From Prevotella sp. tf2-5 (GTDB lineage Bacteria; Bacteroidota; Bacteroidia; Bacteroidales; Bacteroidaceae): DNA of 49,384 nucleotides. The stretch spans positions 1 through 49,384 of the forward strand of contig NZ_FOWK01000015.1 of assembly GCF_900115435.1 (NCBI RefSeq), in the 5' to 3' direction. The position numbers and the translations under genes are program-made. Of this stretch, positions 7,168 to 15,874 are shown in pieces; positions within the stretch are counted from its first letter, which is position 1; every line of letters begins with the position of its first letter. Below the pieces are notes generated by a model. That model searched no databases, was not told the origin of the DNA, and worked only from the letters and a program-made list of their open reading frames with translations.

Positions 7168-7548
7168 TTATTCCGAGATCAGGGGCATTTTCGCCTCTTT
7201 CCATGCAAGGATACCCCCCTTGAGGTTCACACACTTATAGCCAATGTCTGCTAATTTGCCTGCAGCATTGGCGGAGCGACGACCACTACGACAGTAGATG
7301 GCGATGGTCTTGTCTTTCGGTAGTTTTGACTTTGCCTGTTCCACAAAATCATTTTGGAACTGGTCGATAAGAATGGCTCCCTTGATATGCCCTTCGGCAT
7401 ACTCATCGGTTTTCCGCACATCGAGGATCACCACGTTGGAGTCATTTATCAATTCGGCAAACTCCTTCACTTCGATATTCTCAAAATTCTGGCTGCAAGC
7501 TGTGTTAAGCCCGAGTACAGTCAATAAAAAAATGATTATCTTTTTCAT
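7168..7548 (-). CDS. Rhodanese-like lipoprotein
   Basis: A 126-residue single rhodanese domain behind a lipoprotein signal (LNTAC, lipidated Cys18). The sulfur-accepting active-site loop CRSGRRS is intact, with Cys86 catalytic. VILDVRKTDEYAEGHIKGA is the standard CH2A-like motif. Family members pass sulfur to thiols or sense periplasmic sulfur. It is a single gene with its own promoter (7570-7577), convergent with the preceding fusion gene and divergent from the C1 peptidase. The length is normal. Confidence 0.9.
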   Translation of the reverse strand: MKKIIIFLLTVLGLNTACSQNFENIEVKEFAELINDSNVVILDVRKTDEYAEGHIKGAILIDQFQNDFVEQAKSKLPKDKTIAIYCRSGRRSANAAGKLADIGYKCVNLKGGILAWKEAKMPLISE

Positions 7549-7569
7549 TGTAAAAAATAAAATTCATTG

Positions 7570-7577
7570 CAAAAATA
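7570..7577 (-). promoter_or_regulatory. Promoter -7 box for the rhodanese gene
   Basis: On the minus strand the sequence reads TATTTTTG, matching TAnnTTTG, 21 bp before the ATG at 7548. Confidence 0.5.
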
Positions 7578-7630
7578 AGAAAAAAAAAGAAAATACAACA
7601 GTCTTTTTTCTAAATTATAACATTTTTGAT

Positions 7631-7638
7631 TATCTTTG
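7631..7638 (+). promoter_or_regulatory. Promoter -7 box for the C1 peptidase operon
   Basis: TATCTTTG matches TAnnTTTG and lies 13 bp before the ATG at 7652, behind a strongly AT-rich stretch. Confidence 0.55.
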
Positions 7639-7651
7639 CGACCAATAGTTA

Positions 7652-8782
7652 ATGAACAATAAATCAATGAGAAAGATCACATTATTTGTCATCAGCCTGA
7701 TGTGTTGTATGAGCACTTCAGCACAGGAGCATTTACAGAAGGGCGCAAAGACCTCGGAAGAGAAAAAGACGTTCAAGGTTATAAAGGAACTGCCAATAAC
7801 AAGCGTAAAGAACCAATACCGGAGTGGAACGTGCTGGGCGTATGCCACACTAGGGTATTTTGAGAGTGAGATATTACGAAAGACGGGCAAGACCTATAAT
7901 CTGTGTGAGATGTTCGCAGTCAACAAGGACTATATGGACTGTGCCACACATTATGTCCGCATGCACGGTTACAGTCAGATCTCTGAGGGAGGCTCGTGCG
8001 ATGACGTGTTAGAAGTCATCCGCCAGCACGGCATCTGTCCAGAGGAAGCGATGCCGGCGCCAGGATCGCTGACAGGAGATTCCCTGGCTAACTTTAAAGT
8101 ATTCTTCCCCGAACTGGAGCAAACGATAAGAGGTATTATCAAGAAAGATGCCAAGACGCCATTACCACATTGGCAAGACAGTGTCCAGTCAGTCATTGAA
8201 CGCTATATCGGTCGTTGTCCTCAGTCGTTTGTCTACGAAGGAAAGACATACACGCCAAAGTCTTTTGCAGAAAGTCTTGGACTTGATTTCGAGGATTATG
8301 TCAGTCTGACAAGCTATACCCATCATCCTTTCAACAAGTGGTTTATTATCGAGGCTCCTTACAAATGGCGGTTGAAACCCAGTTACAATCTTCCCATCAA
8401 CCAATTGATGGAGGTGCTCGACAAAGCACTGGACGCTGGCTATACCGTAGCATGGGGTGGCGATGTGTCTGGAAATTTTACACGCACAGGTATTGCTATG
8501 TTACCCGACAGTATCATCCCCTCTCAAGAATTGCGTCAAGAACAATGGAATAACTGGGAATTCACATACGACCATGTGATGCTTATCTACGGAAAAGCTC
8601 TTGACGAGCAAGGGAAGCCATACTACCTGGTGAAAAACTCATGGGGGAAATACGGACAATATGAGGGTATCTGGTATATGTCACGCGACTTTATAACACT
8701 GAACACCACCTATCTGTTTCTCAACCGCCATGCGCTCCCTAAGAAATTGCGTGAGGACCTCAACGTCAGCGATTTCAACTAA
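7652..8782 (+). CDS. Exported C1-family (papain/bleomycin-hydrolase-like) cysteine peptidase
   Basis: A 376-residue protease with a signal peptide (about 1-24, ending STSAQ). The papain-fold catalytic set is visible: Cys61 in RSGTCWAYA with the oxyanion Gln55 (VKNQYRSG), His308 in YDHVM, and Asn329 in KNSWG. Overall it resembles the aminopeptidase C branch, but it is exported and shorter than the roughly 450-residue cytosolic enzymes. A second ATG 15 bp downstream (7667) would also give a good signal peptide. It is the first gene of a three-gene unit with the phosphatase (2-bp gap) and glycerate kinase. Likely role: periplasmic or secreted peptide degradation. Confidence 0.88.
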   Translation: MNNKSMRKITLFVISLMCCMSTSAQEHLQKGAKTSEEKKTFKVIKELPITSVKNQYRSGTCWAYATLGYFESEILRKTGKTYNLCEMFAVNKDYMDCATHYVRMHGYSQISEGGSCDDVLEVIRQHGICPEEAMPAPGSLTGDSLANFKVFFPELEQTIRGIIKKDAKTPLPHWQDSVQSVIERYIGRCPQSFVYEGKTYTPKSFAESLGLDFEDYVSLTSYTHHPFNKWFIIEAPYKWRLKPSYNLPINQLMEVLDKALDAGYTVAWGGDVSGNFTRTGIAMLPDSIIPSQELRQEQWNNWEFTYDHVMLIYGKALDEQGKPYYLVKNSWGKYGQYEGIWYMSRDFITLNTTYLFLNRHALPKKLREDLNVSDFN

Positions 8783-8784
8783 TC

Positions 8785-9264
8785 ATGGCACCACAAACTA
8801 TGAATAATAAAGGTAAACACAGGATACTCTTCGTGTGTCATGGGAATATCTGTCGTAGCCCGATGGCAGAATTTGTCATGAAAGATCTGGTGGAAAAGGC
8901 AGGTCTGGAAGACTCTTTCCTGATTGAGTCGGCAGCAACATCGACAGAGGAGATCGGTAATAGCGTCTATCCTCCCGCAAGACGTAAACTGGCAGAGCAT
9001 GGTATCAGCTGTGAAGGAAAGACGGCTCGTCAGATGACTCGCTCAGATTACAATCGTTACGACTTGCTGATAGGTATGGATTCTTGGAATATCCGAAACA
9101 TGCGGAACATCTGCGGTGGTGATCCTGAAGGGAAGATCACGATGCTGATGGACTATACCAGTCGACCTGGCGACGTTGCCGACCCGTGGTACACAGGTGA
9201 CTTTGAAGCAACTTGGCGCGATGTATTGGAGGGCTGTCGTGCCGTATTGGATCAATATGAGTAA
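8785..9264 (+). CDS. Low-molecular-weight protein-tyrosine phosphatase
   Basis: A 159-residue cytoplasmic phosphatase. The P-loop CHGNICRS (Cys18 to Arg24, CX5R) is at the N-terminus, and the general-acid Asp lies in VADPWYTG near residue 132, both as in the family. An alternative ATG at 8800 (MNNKGKH) removes five residues. It removes phosphate from tyrosine residues or small phosphoesters; no tyrosine kinase gene is nearby. It starts 2 bp after the peptidase stop and overlaps the glycerate kinase start by 8 bp, so all three are probably one mRNA. Confidence 0.93.
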   Translation: MAPQTMNNKGKHRILFVCHGNICRSPMAEFVMKDLVEKAGLEDSFLIESAATSTEEIGNSVYPPARRKLAEHGISCEGKTARQMTRSDYNRYDLLIGMDSWNIRNMRNICGGDPEGKITMLMDYTSRPGDVADPWYTGDFEATWRDVLEGCRAVLDQYE

Positions 9265-10321
9265 GATCATCGTAGCTATTGACTCGTTCAAGGGGTGTCT
9301 GACATCCGCGGAAGCGAATCAAGCAGCTGCGGAGGGCATCCTCCAGAAGATGCCTGACGCGGAGGTGATACAGATTCCTGTCAGTGATGGTGGAGAGGGA
9401 TGGTTGGATGCCTTTCTGTCAGCAACAAGTGGACAGTTGGTGGATGTTTTAGTAAGAGATCCGCTGATGCGTCCTATCATGGCACAGTATCTGAAACAAG
9501 AGGATACGGCGGTCATTGAGATCGCCAAAGCGAGTGGACTGACTCTGCTCACACCAGAAGAGCGTAATCCAATGGTAGCTACCAGTTATGGTACCGGACA
9601 GCTTATCGTGGATGCCGTACGCCGGGGATGTAAAGAGATTATTGTAGGACTTGGTGGCAGCGGTACCAGTGACTGTGGTATCGGGATGTTGCGAGCGATC
9701 ATTGATGCTTTCGCAAAAGGGGGCTCATGGGATGAGGTGCATCAACTAGAGGGTATCCATTTCACTATCGCCTCCGATGTCACGAATCCACTATGTGGCG
9801 AATATGGTGCAGCCTCTGTCTTCGCACCCCAAAAAGGAGCCACCCCAGAAATGGTCACTGCCCTCGATGCACGTGCCAGACAATTTGCGGAGAAATCAGC
9901 ACTCCATTTTGGCTATGACCGTCAGGAGATGACTGGTGCCGGGGCTGCCGGAGGACTGGGTTATGCCTTCCTGCAATACCTAAACGCAGACTGTCGCCCA
10001 GGTATAGACCTTCTTCTCGACGCTGTTCGTTTCAACGACATCCTTGAAGGGGCAGAGAGAGTGATTACCGGCGAAGGGGCTGCCGACAGTCAGACACTCA
10101 TGGGCAAATTACCTTATGGTATTCTCCAGCGAGCGAAACAATATCATGTTCCTGTCACACTGATTGCCGGTCGTATCAATGATTACCAACAATTGTTCGA
10201 TGCCGGTTTCTCACAGGTTGAGTGCATCAATCCCCCTGCCCTTCCCTATGAAGAAGCTATCAAGCCAGAGACTGCGAAAGAAAATATCCGCATCACTACA
10301 TCCATGACATGTTATCAATAG
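9257..10321 (+). CDS. Glycerate kinase (GarK/GlxK family)
   Basis: A 354-residue cytoplasmic kinase phosphorylating D-glycerate with ATP. The family opening KIIVAIDSFKGCLTSAEAN directly follows the ATG at 9257. An upstream in-frame start at 9176 would add 27 residues lying inside the phosphatase gene and unlike the family. Family motifs seen include the SDGGEGWLDAF segment, the glycine-rich GLGGSGTSDCGIGML and GAGAAGGLGYAFLQ, and the late RVITGEGAADSQT. Length is near the usual 370-380. It overlaps the phosphatase stop by 8 bp. A strong hairpin lies 156 bp downstream. Confidence 0.93.
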   Translation: MSKIIVAIDSFKGCLTSAEANQAAAEGILQKMPDAEVIQIPVSDGGEGWLDAFLSATSGQLVDVLVRDPLMRPIMAQYLKQEDTAVIEIAKASGLTLLTPEERNPMVATSYGTGQLIVDAVRRGCKEIIVGLGGSGTSDCGIGMLRAIIDAFAKGGSWDEVHQLEGIHFTIASDVTNPLCGEYGAASVFAPQKGATPEMVTALDARARQFAEKSALHFGYDRQEMTGAGAAGGLGYAFLQYLNADCRPGIDLLLDAVRFNDILEGAERVITGEGAADSQTLMGKLPYGILQRAKQYHVPVTLIAGRINDYQQLFDAGFSQVECINPPALPYEEAIKPETAKENIRITTSMTCYQ

Positions 10322-10477
10322 CCACCTACACAGTTATAAATAAAATCCATATTATAGGATTTGTTAATAGATTTTCAGACAAGATTTAAAGGATTTCAAA
10401 GATAATTAATAGGATTTTCCACGTATTTTATTTGTATGATATTGATGTTAATATACCTTATGACATTCTGAAAAGAT

Positions 10478-10509
10478 GACCTCACAAGAGGGATTCCCCT
10501 TGTGAGGTC
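10478..10509. terminator. Bidirectional terminator-like hairpin
   Basis: GACCTCACAAG at 10478-10488 is perfectly complementary to 10499-10509. An inner GGG/CCC pair lies at 10490-10492 and 10496-10498, with an ATT loop. It sits between the convergent glycerate kinase and Bax-inhibitor genes. Flanking A/T tracts are short, so termination may be rho-independent only in part. Confidence 0.6.
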
Positions 10510-10555
10510 AAAACGTATGGGCAGTCAGCGATTTGATGAGGTCGATATTTAACTT

Positions 10556-11284
10556 TTATTCTCTCTTTCCGAAGATGCGGAGGAGATAGATAAACAAGTT
10601 GATGAAGTCGAGATAGAGGGAGAGGGCTCCCAACAGCGCATATTTCTGTGCAGTCTCACCAGCATCAGGTGCCTGCATCAACATCTGCTTGATTTTCTGA
10701 GTATCATAGGCAGTGAGTCCTACGAAAATCAGTACACCAGCATAGCTCAGGATGAGTTCAAAGCCTGTGCTCTTCACAAAGAACACATTGACCAGTGTGG
10801 CAATGATTAGACCAATCAACGCCATCAGCAGGTATTTACCCATCGACGAGAGATCCGTCTTAGTGGTATAACCCACAATGGCCATTGCACCGAATGTTCC
10901 TGCAGTGATAAAGAATACTGTAGCTATAGAGCTGCTGGTATAGGCAAGGAAGATATACGACAGCAAGGCACCATTGATGACCGAATATGCCACGAACATC
11001 AAGGTCGCTACTGGCAATGATAGTTTGTTGATTGCCGCACTCACACTAATGACAAGTGCGAACTCAGCGATAATCAGTCCCCAGAACAGGATCTGATTGG
11101 TATAGATTGCTTGCAGTATACCCGGGCTGTTTGCTACGCCATAGGCAGTGATACCAGTAATCACCAAAGCCATTGTCATCCATACATACACCTTACGCAT
11201 CAATACAGGAAATGCAGCAGAGACATCCCATTGCCTTTCTGTTGTTGCTGCATACTCTTTCAATTCATAATCGTTGTAATTCAT
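10556..11284 (-). CDS. Bax inhibitor-1 / YccA family membrane protein
   Basis: A 242-residue inner-membrane protein with about seven hydrophobic helices between residues 28 and 240. The family signature around GLTAYDTQKIK (about 191-201) is followed by a C-terminal LSLYLDFINLFIYLLRIFG segment. Bacterial members such as YccA and YbhL influence FtsH proteolysis or act as calcium leak channels; which applies here is unknown. It is a single gene with its own -7 box at 11314-11321. Confidence 0.93.
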   Translation of the reverse strand: MNYNDYELKEYAATTERQWDVSAAFPVLMRKVYVWMTMALVITGITAYGVANSPGILQAIYTNQILFWGLIIAEFALVISVSAAINKLSLPVATLMFVAYSVINGALLSYIFLAYTSSSIATVFFITAGTFGAMAIVGYTTKTDLSSMGKYLLMALIGLIIATLVNVFFVKSTGFELILSYAGVLIFVGLTAYDTQKIKQMLMQAPDAGETAQKYALLGALSLYLDFINLFIYLLRIFGKRE

Positions 11285-11313
11285 CGTTTTCTCTATTAAT
11301 ATTAAATTCAGGG

Positions 11314-11321
11314 CAAAGATA
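11314..11321 (-). promoter_or_regulatory. Promoter -7 box for the Bax inhibitor-like gene
   Basis: On the minus strand it reads TATCTTTG, matching TAnnTTTG, 29 bp before the ATG at 11284. Confidence 0.55.
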
Positions 11322-11376
11322 GTTATTTATTTCCCTTATTATGCAAAAATCTGTATTAAAAAAGAATAAAAAGTTG

Positions 11377-11404
11377 TTGACATCTGATTTATTTCGTATA
11401 TTTG
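11377..11404 (+). promoter_or_regulatory. Promoter (-33 TTG and -7 TATATTTG) for the DUF4332 gene
   Basis: TATATTTG at 11397-11404 matches the -7 consensus. TTG at 11377-11379 lies 17 bp upstream as a partial -33 element. The predicted leader to the ATG at 11460 is about 50 nt. Confidence 0.6.
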
Positions 11405-11459
11405 CCGATGCAGTGTGCAAAGTGCATCAACTGTTAGAACTAAAACTAATATTACCATT

Positions 11460-11867
11460 ATGACTTACAAAGTAATTGACATTGAAGGTGTTGGCGAGAT
11501 TTATGCCGAGAAATTGATTGCAGCAGGTATCAAGACTGATGCCGAATTATTAGAGAAATGTGCGAAACCCGCTGGTCGCAAAGCGTTAGAGGCAGAAACC
11601 GGTATCAGTGGTAAACTGATTCTGAAATGGGCAAACCACTGTGACCTGTATCGTATCAACGGAGTCGGTCCTCAGTTTGCCGAGTTACTGGAATCTGCTG
11701 GTGTTGACACTGTCAAGGAACTCAAGCACCGTGTGGCAGAGAATCTGCAGGCGAAGTTAGAGGATGTGAATGCCCAGAAGAACCTGACCAACCGTGTTCC
11801 TGCTGTTGTGGAGATTCAGAAGATGATTGACCAGGCAAAGGAGTTGCCTGCTGTCATGGAATATTAA
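11460..11867 (+). CDS. DUF4332 helix-hairpin-helix protein
   Basis: A 135-residue protein with two helix-hairpin-helix units: IEGVGEIYAEKLIAAGI (about 8-24) and INGVGPQFAELLESAGV (about 65-81). This is the arrangement of DUF4332 proteins, which resemble the DNA-binding modules of radC or ribosomal S13. It may bind nucleic acid; no enzyme motif is seen. The ATG at 11460 is chosen because the family begins there; an in-frame start at 11415 would add 15 unlike residues within the leader. It lies 8 bp before the SGNH hydrolase. Confidence 0.8.
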   Translation: MTYKVIDIEGVGEIYAEKLIAAGIKTDAELLEKCAKPAGRKALEAETGISGKLILKWANHCDLYRINGVGPQFAELLESAGVDTVKELKHRVAENLQAKLEDVNAQKNLTNRVPAVVEIQKMIDQAKELPAVMEY

Positions 11868-11875
11868 GAATCACT

Positions 11876-12685
11876 ATGAGGCAACGATTATTGATTATAT
11901 TTGTTACGGCACTGTTTTGTGGTGCCGTACATGCACAGAATGCGCTTGTCCATCCATGGATGAACAAGCGCGTGGCATATTTTGGAGACTCCATTACCGA
12001 TCCTAAGAACAATGGTTCAAAAGTGAAATATTGGAACTTTCTGCAGGATTGGTTAGGTATTACCCCATACGTCTATGGCATCAGCGGTCGACAATGGAAT
12101 GACATTCCCAACCAGACCGATAAGTTGAAGGCACAACATGGAGATGAGGTTGACGCTATCATGATCTTCATTGGTACCAACGACTTCAATGACGGAGTGC
12201 CCATCGGAGAGTGGTATGACATCCAAGAAGAGGAAGTGATGGCGGGCATTCACGAAACCAAGCATATCGTCACCAGAAAAAGGATGCATCCCATCATGAC
12301 AACGGACACCTATAAAGGTCGTATCAATATCGCCTTGGATAAGCTAAAGCGTGCCTACCCCACCAAACAGATTATTCTACTTACCCCCATCCATCGTGCC
12401 GGTTTCTATGCCAACGACAAGAACTGGCAGCCCACGGAAGACTATTATAATCGTTGTGGAGAACCCCTTCAGCGATATATCGACGCTGTCAAGGAAGCAG
12501 GTAACATATGGGCTGTGCCCGTCATCGACCTTCATGCCCTTAGCGGTCTTTTCCCTCTGATGGACGAACATGTGCAGTATTTCAAGGACGGAGCCATTGA
12601 CCGTCTGCACCCCAATGACAAAGGGCACGAGCGTATTGCCCGTACCCTCTACTATCAGTTGAGTGTTCTTCCCTGTACGTTCTGA
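11876..12685 (+). CDS. Exported SGNH/GDSL-family hydrolase
   Basis: A 269-residue esterase or lipase-fold enzyme with a signal peptide (about 1-20, ending VHAQ). Block I is FGDSITD with the catalytic Ser near residue 39. Block III is IFIGTNDFNDG with the oxyanion Asn. Block V is DRLHPNDKGH, giving the catalytic Asp and His near 243-246. In gut Bacteroidetes such enzymes often deacetylate glycans, but no polysaccharide-utilisation genes are adjacent, so the substrate is open. Its stop codon directly abuts the stop of the convergent lactate dehydrogenase gene. Confidence 0.9.
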   Translation: MRQRLLIIFVTALFCGAVHAQNALVHPWMNKRVAYFGDSITDPKNNGSKVKYWNFLQDWLGITPYVYGISGRQWNDIPNQTDKLKAQHGDEVDAIMIFIGTNDFNDGVPIGEWYDIQEEEVMAGIHETKHIVTRKRMHPIMTTDTYKGRINIALDKLKRAYPTKQIILLTPIHRAGFYANDKNWQPTEDYYNRCGEPLQRYIDAVKEAGNIWAVPVIDLHALSGLFPLMDEHVQYFKDGAIDRLHPNDKGHERIARTLYYQLSVLPCTF

Positions 12686-15600
12686 TTACTTCTTTGCCGT
12701 CGTACACTCATTCACCAAGTATACGATACTCATATAAGGAATACCTGTGTTCGTCTCCAGACCTATCTCACAGGTACGGCTATTGCTATATCCCACTTCA
12801 ATATGATTCTCCTCTATCTGCGGACGGAGTTTACGAAGACCATATTTGTTCAGTTCTGGGAACGTAAAGCCCCTGTCGCCAGCAAAGCCACAACAGCCGA
12901 CACCTTCAGGCAAGAACACATTCTTTGAACAAAGTTTAGCGAGTGCTATCATATCCTTATCAACACCCATCTGACGTGTCGAGCAAGTGAGATGCAAAGC
13001 GACGTGACGATCAACAGGATGGAAATCAAGACGATCTACAAGATATGTCATGATAAACTCCGCAGGCTCATAGAGTTTCATCTTATGCATGACCTTTTTC
13101 ATACGATGCAGACACGGACTTTGGGCACAGAGCACAGGATATTTCCCTTCCTCTGATGCCTTCCATAATGCAGCCTCCAGTTCAGCACTCTTACGATCTG
13201 CTATGTCAAGCATTCCTTTCGACTCCCATATCTGTCCACAGCACATCTTTTCCATACCCTCTGGGAATATCACCTCATAGCCTGCTTTCGTCATCAGTTG
13301 GATGATTTCGTCAACGAGATCGTGTTTCTTGCCGCCATTCTTCGACTGTCCCATCGTCTGATTGATACAACTGGGGAAGTAGACAACTTTGAGCCTCCCC
13401 TCGCCTTTTGGAGAGGGGTTGGGGGTGAGACTTCTTTCAATAATGAACTGCGTAAGATCGGAAGGTTTGGGCTGACGTTTCTTCTTCGGCATAGCCGTTG
13501 TCCATAACGGAAGTCCCATCTTATTCATTCCTCGACAAATGTTCGTCATCAGTGTTGAACCAAGTGTGACATGTCCGAGGTGTGCCATATCGAGTACAAC
13601 ACGCAATCCAGACTTGATACCTGCCATGTGATTAGCGGCGAACTCACCAATCTTATAACCTGTCGGATTATTGTTCATATCCAATTGGCGAATCAAGTGC
13701 GTCAATTCCCCCGTATTAATCTTCATCGGACAAGAAGTAGAACATAGTCCATCCGTCGCACATGTCTGGTCACCATAGTATTTGTACTGTTTTTTCAGCG
13801 TAGCCAGGCGCTCAGGATTCTCACCTGTTGCTGTGAGATGACGGATCTCACGTTGTACGGCGATACGCATTCTCGACGAGAGCGTCAGTCCGCACGACAT
13901 ACAGTTCACTTCGCAGAAGCCACACTCTATACATTTATTGGCGCGCTTTACCTGTTCGACAGTCTCTTTTGCCGTTGAGAGTGACGGATCCATCAGATAC
14001 TTGCCGCCATCGGGAACGCTGTCAAAATCGTAGTCAAGGACAGGCAATGGTTTCAGACACTTAATAAAGCAATCTGGATCATCATTGAAGATAACACCCT
14101 GGTTCAGCAGTCCCTCCGGGTCGAAGATTGCCTTCAACTCCTTCATTACCTCGAAAGCTTTCTCGCCCCATTCGTATTTCACAAACGGAGCCATATTACG
14201 ACCTGTCCCATGTTCCGCCTTCAACGAACCGTCATATTCTTCTACTACCAACTTCGCCACATCACGCATCATCTCAGCATAGCGAGCCACCTCGTGCTCA
14301 TCAGCAAAACTCTGATTCAAGATGAAGTGGTAGTTACCCTCAAAAGCATGACCATAGATACAGGCATCGTCATAGCCATGGTCAGCAATTAGTTTCTGAA
14401 GTTTGACAGTTGCCTCAGGCAATGACTCTATGGGGAACGCGACATCCTCTATCAAGCACGATGTGCCTATAGGACGTGTACCACCCACACTGGGGAAGAT
14501 GCCACTGCGGATAGCCCAATACTTGCCATATACGGCAGGGTCTTCCGTAAACTCTGCAGGGATATAGAGACGGAACTGTCCGAGACATTCCTTAATCTTG
14601 GCAATCTTTTCCAATAGTTGTTCGTGCGTGATACCCTTTGTTTCCGTCAAGATAGCAGTCAGGTTGTGATAGTCACCAGGTTGTACACCATCTATCTTAC
14701 CTGCATCCACATCTTTCTGATACTGCAGGTAGACAGGATCATCCACAGAACTGAGCGACTTATAGTCAAGCATCTCTGCACTCTTCACCATCAAGTTCTC
14801 GGCACTCATCTTCAAGTCATCGTCACCAGCCTTCAGTTTCTTCATGGCGACGACTGCCTCACAACTTTCTTTCATTGTCAGGAAGTAAACCATTGCCGAT
14901 GCTTTGAACTGATAATCATGAAGTGTCTTCATGGTAACTTCAGAAAGGAAAGCGAGCGTACCCTCACTACCTACCATCGAATGAGCTATGATATCGAAAG
15001 GATCATCGTATGCGATAAGCGGACGCAGGTTCAAACCCGTTACATTCTTAATCGAATATTTCTTGCTGATACGTTCTGACAATTCCTTATCTGCACGCAC
15101 TTTGTCGCGCAGGACTTCTATCTTTGCCAGAAATTCAGGATGACTCTTCCGAAAAGCCTCCCTACTCTCTTCAGAACCCGTATCAAGAACAGTACCATCA
15201 GTCAGAATGATACGTGCTGATATCATCATGCGATCACTATTAGCGTGCACACCACAATTCATACCAGAGGCATTATTGATGACGATACCGCCCACCATTG
15301 CCGAACCAATTGAGGCTGGGTCAGGTGGGAAAACCCTACCATATGGTTTCAATATCTCATTCACCTTGGCGCCTACAATACCAGGTTGCAGTCTGATAGT
15401 ATCCTGATTCTCGCCTATCTCGTATTTCTCCCAATGTTTGCCTGCCACGATAAGCACACTATTTGTACAACTCTGACCACTCAAGGAAGTACCTGCTGCA
15501 CGGAAAGTGAAAGGCAGGTTATATTTCTTACAGGCTTTGACAATCTTTGAGATTTCTTCCTCGCCATCACTACGGATAACGACTTTCGGAATCTGGCGAT

Positions 15601-15703
15601 AGAAACTGGCATCCGTTCCCCAACCAAGAGTACGTAGTTCATCGGTATAAATACGTTCAGACGGAATGAACTGTCTAAGGTCGGCAAGGAATTTCTGAAT
15701 CAT
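12686..15703 (-). CDS. FAD-linked oxidase with Fe-S and CCG domains, probable D-lactate dehydrogenase
   Basis: A 1005-residue protein. An FAD-binding PCMH domain is at about 35-230 (FTFRAAGTSLSGQS) and an FAD-oxidase C-terminal domain at about 240-525. Two 4Fe-4S cysteine clusters follow at about 590-650 (CIECGFCEVNCMSCG and CATDGLCSTSCP). Two CCG heterodisulfide-reductase-like repeats complete it (CCGQIWESKG, CCGFAGDRGF). This is the GlcD-GlpC fusion layout of quinone-linked D-lactate or D-2-hydroxyacid dehydrogenases. The divergent lactate permease and lutABC make D-lactate to pyruvate the best guess. An in-frame palindromic repeat encodes LTPNPSPKGEG at about residues 757-767. Confidence 0.88.
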   Translation of the reverse strand: MIQKFLADLRQFIPSERIYTDELRTLGWGTDASFYRQIPKVVIRSDGEEEISKIVKACKKYNLPFTFRAAGTSLSGQSCTNSVLIVAGKHWEKYEIGENQDTIRLQPGIVGAKVNEILKPYGRVFPPDPASIGSAMVGGIVINNASGMNCGVHANSDRMMISARIILTDGTVLDTGSEESREAFRKSHPEFLAKIEVLRDKVRADKELSERISKKYSIKNVTGLNLRPLIAYDDPFDIIAHSMVGSEGTLAFLSEVTMKTLHDYQFKASAMVYFLTMKESCEAVVAMKKLKAGDDDLKMSAENLMVKSAEMLDYKSLSSVDDPVYLQYQKDVDAGKIDGVQPGDYHNLTAILTETKGITHEQLLEKIAKIKECLGQFRLYIPAEFTEDPAVYGKYWAIRSGIFPSVGGTRPIGTSCLIEDVAFPIESLPEATVKLQKLIADHGYDDACIYGHAFEGNYHFILNQSFADEHEVARYAEMMRDVAKLVVEEYDGSLKAEHGTGRNMAPFVKYEWGEKAFEVMKELKAIFDPEGLLNQGVIFNDDPDCFIKCLKPLPVLDYDFDSVPDGGKYLMDPSLSTAKETVEQVKRANKCIECGFCEVNCMSCGLTLSSRMRIAVQREIRHLTATGENPERLATLKKQYKYYGDQTCATDGLCSTSCPMKINTGELTHLIRQLDMNNNPTGYKIGEFAANHMAGIKSGLRVVLDMAHLGHVTLGSTLMTNICRGMNKMGLPLWTTAMPKKKRQPKPSDLTQFIIERSLTPNPSPKGEGRLKVVYFPSCINQTMGQSKNGGKKHDLVDEIIQLMTKAGYEVIFPEGMEKMCCGQIWESKGMLDIADRKSAELEAALWKASEEGKYPVLCAQSPCLHRMKKVMHKMKLYEPAEFIMTYLVDRLDFHPVDRHVALHLTCSTRQMGVDKDMIALAKLCSKNVFLPEGVGCCGFAGDRGFTFPELNKYGLRKLRPQIEENHIEVGYSNSRTCEIGLETNTGIPYMSIVYLVNECTTAKK
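13394..13436. repeat. Palindromic interspersed repeat inserted in frame in the D-lactate dehydrogenase gene
   Basis: The plus strand carries CCCCTCGCC, a TTTT loop and GGAGAGGGG (13397-13418), followed by a G-rich tail TTGGGGGTGAGA. On the coding strand it reads as LTPNPSPKGEG. This wording is familiar from a palindromic repeat scattered between and within genes of many Bacteroidetes. It lies in the linker between the Fe-S and CCG parts, where extra residues are tolerated. Confidence 0.75.
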
Positions 15704-15743
15704 AGGTCACTATTGGAATTAGTAAAACGTGTATTGTCTGGGA

Positions 15744-15751
15744 CAAAGATA
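15744..15751 (-). promoter_or_regulatory. Promoter -7 box for the D-lactate dehydrogenase gene
   Basis: On the minus strand it reads TATCTTTG, matching TAnnTTTG, 40 bp before the ATG at 15703. Confidence 0.55.
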
Positions 15752-15808
15752 CAAAAAAATACTATCATTGGTACGTCTTTTATTATTCTTTTACTAAAAT
15801 ATGATGGC

Positions 15809-15834
15809 TTTGTGAGAAAAAAGTATTATATTTG
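15809..15834 (+). promoter_or_regulatory. Promoter (-33 TTTG and -7 TATATTTG) for the lactate permease operon
   Basis: TATATTTG at 15827-15834 is a full -7 match. TTTG at 15809-15812 could be the -33 element, with a shorter spacing (14 bp) than usual. The start codon is at 15875. This promoter and that of the D-lactate dehydrogenase point away from each other within 90 bp, so a shared lactate-responsive regulator could act here. Confidence 0.55.
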
Positions 15835-15874
15835 CCATCAGAACATAATATTTACGCCAACAACTAAAAAGCCA

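Noticed and set aside
9176..9256. Upstream in-frame extension of glycerate kinase
   Set aside because: The 27 extra residues lie inside the phosphatase gene and do not resemble the family; the family start is at 9257.
15713..15874. Upstream in-frame extension of the lactate permease
   Set aside because: It runs through both divergent promoters; the family start is at 15875.
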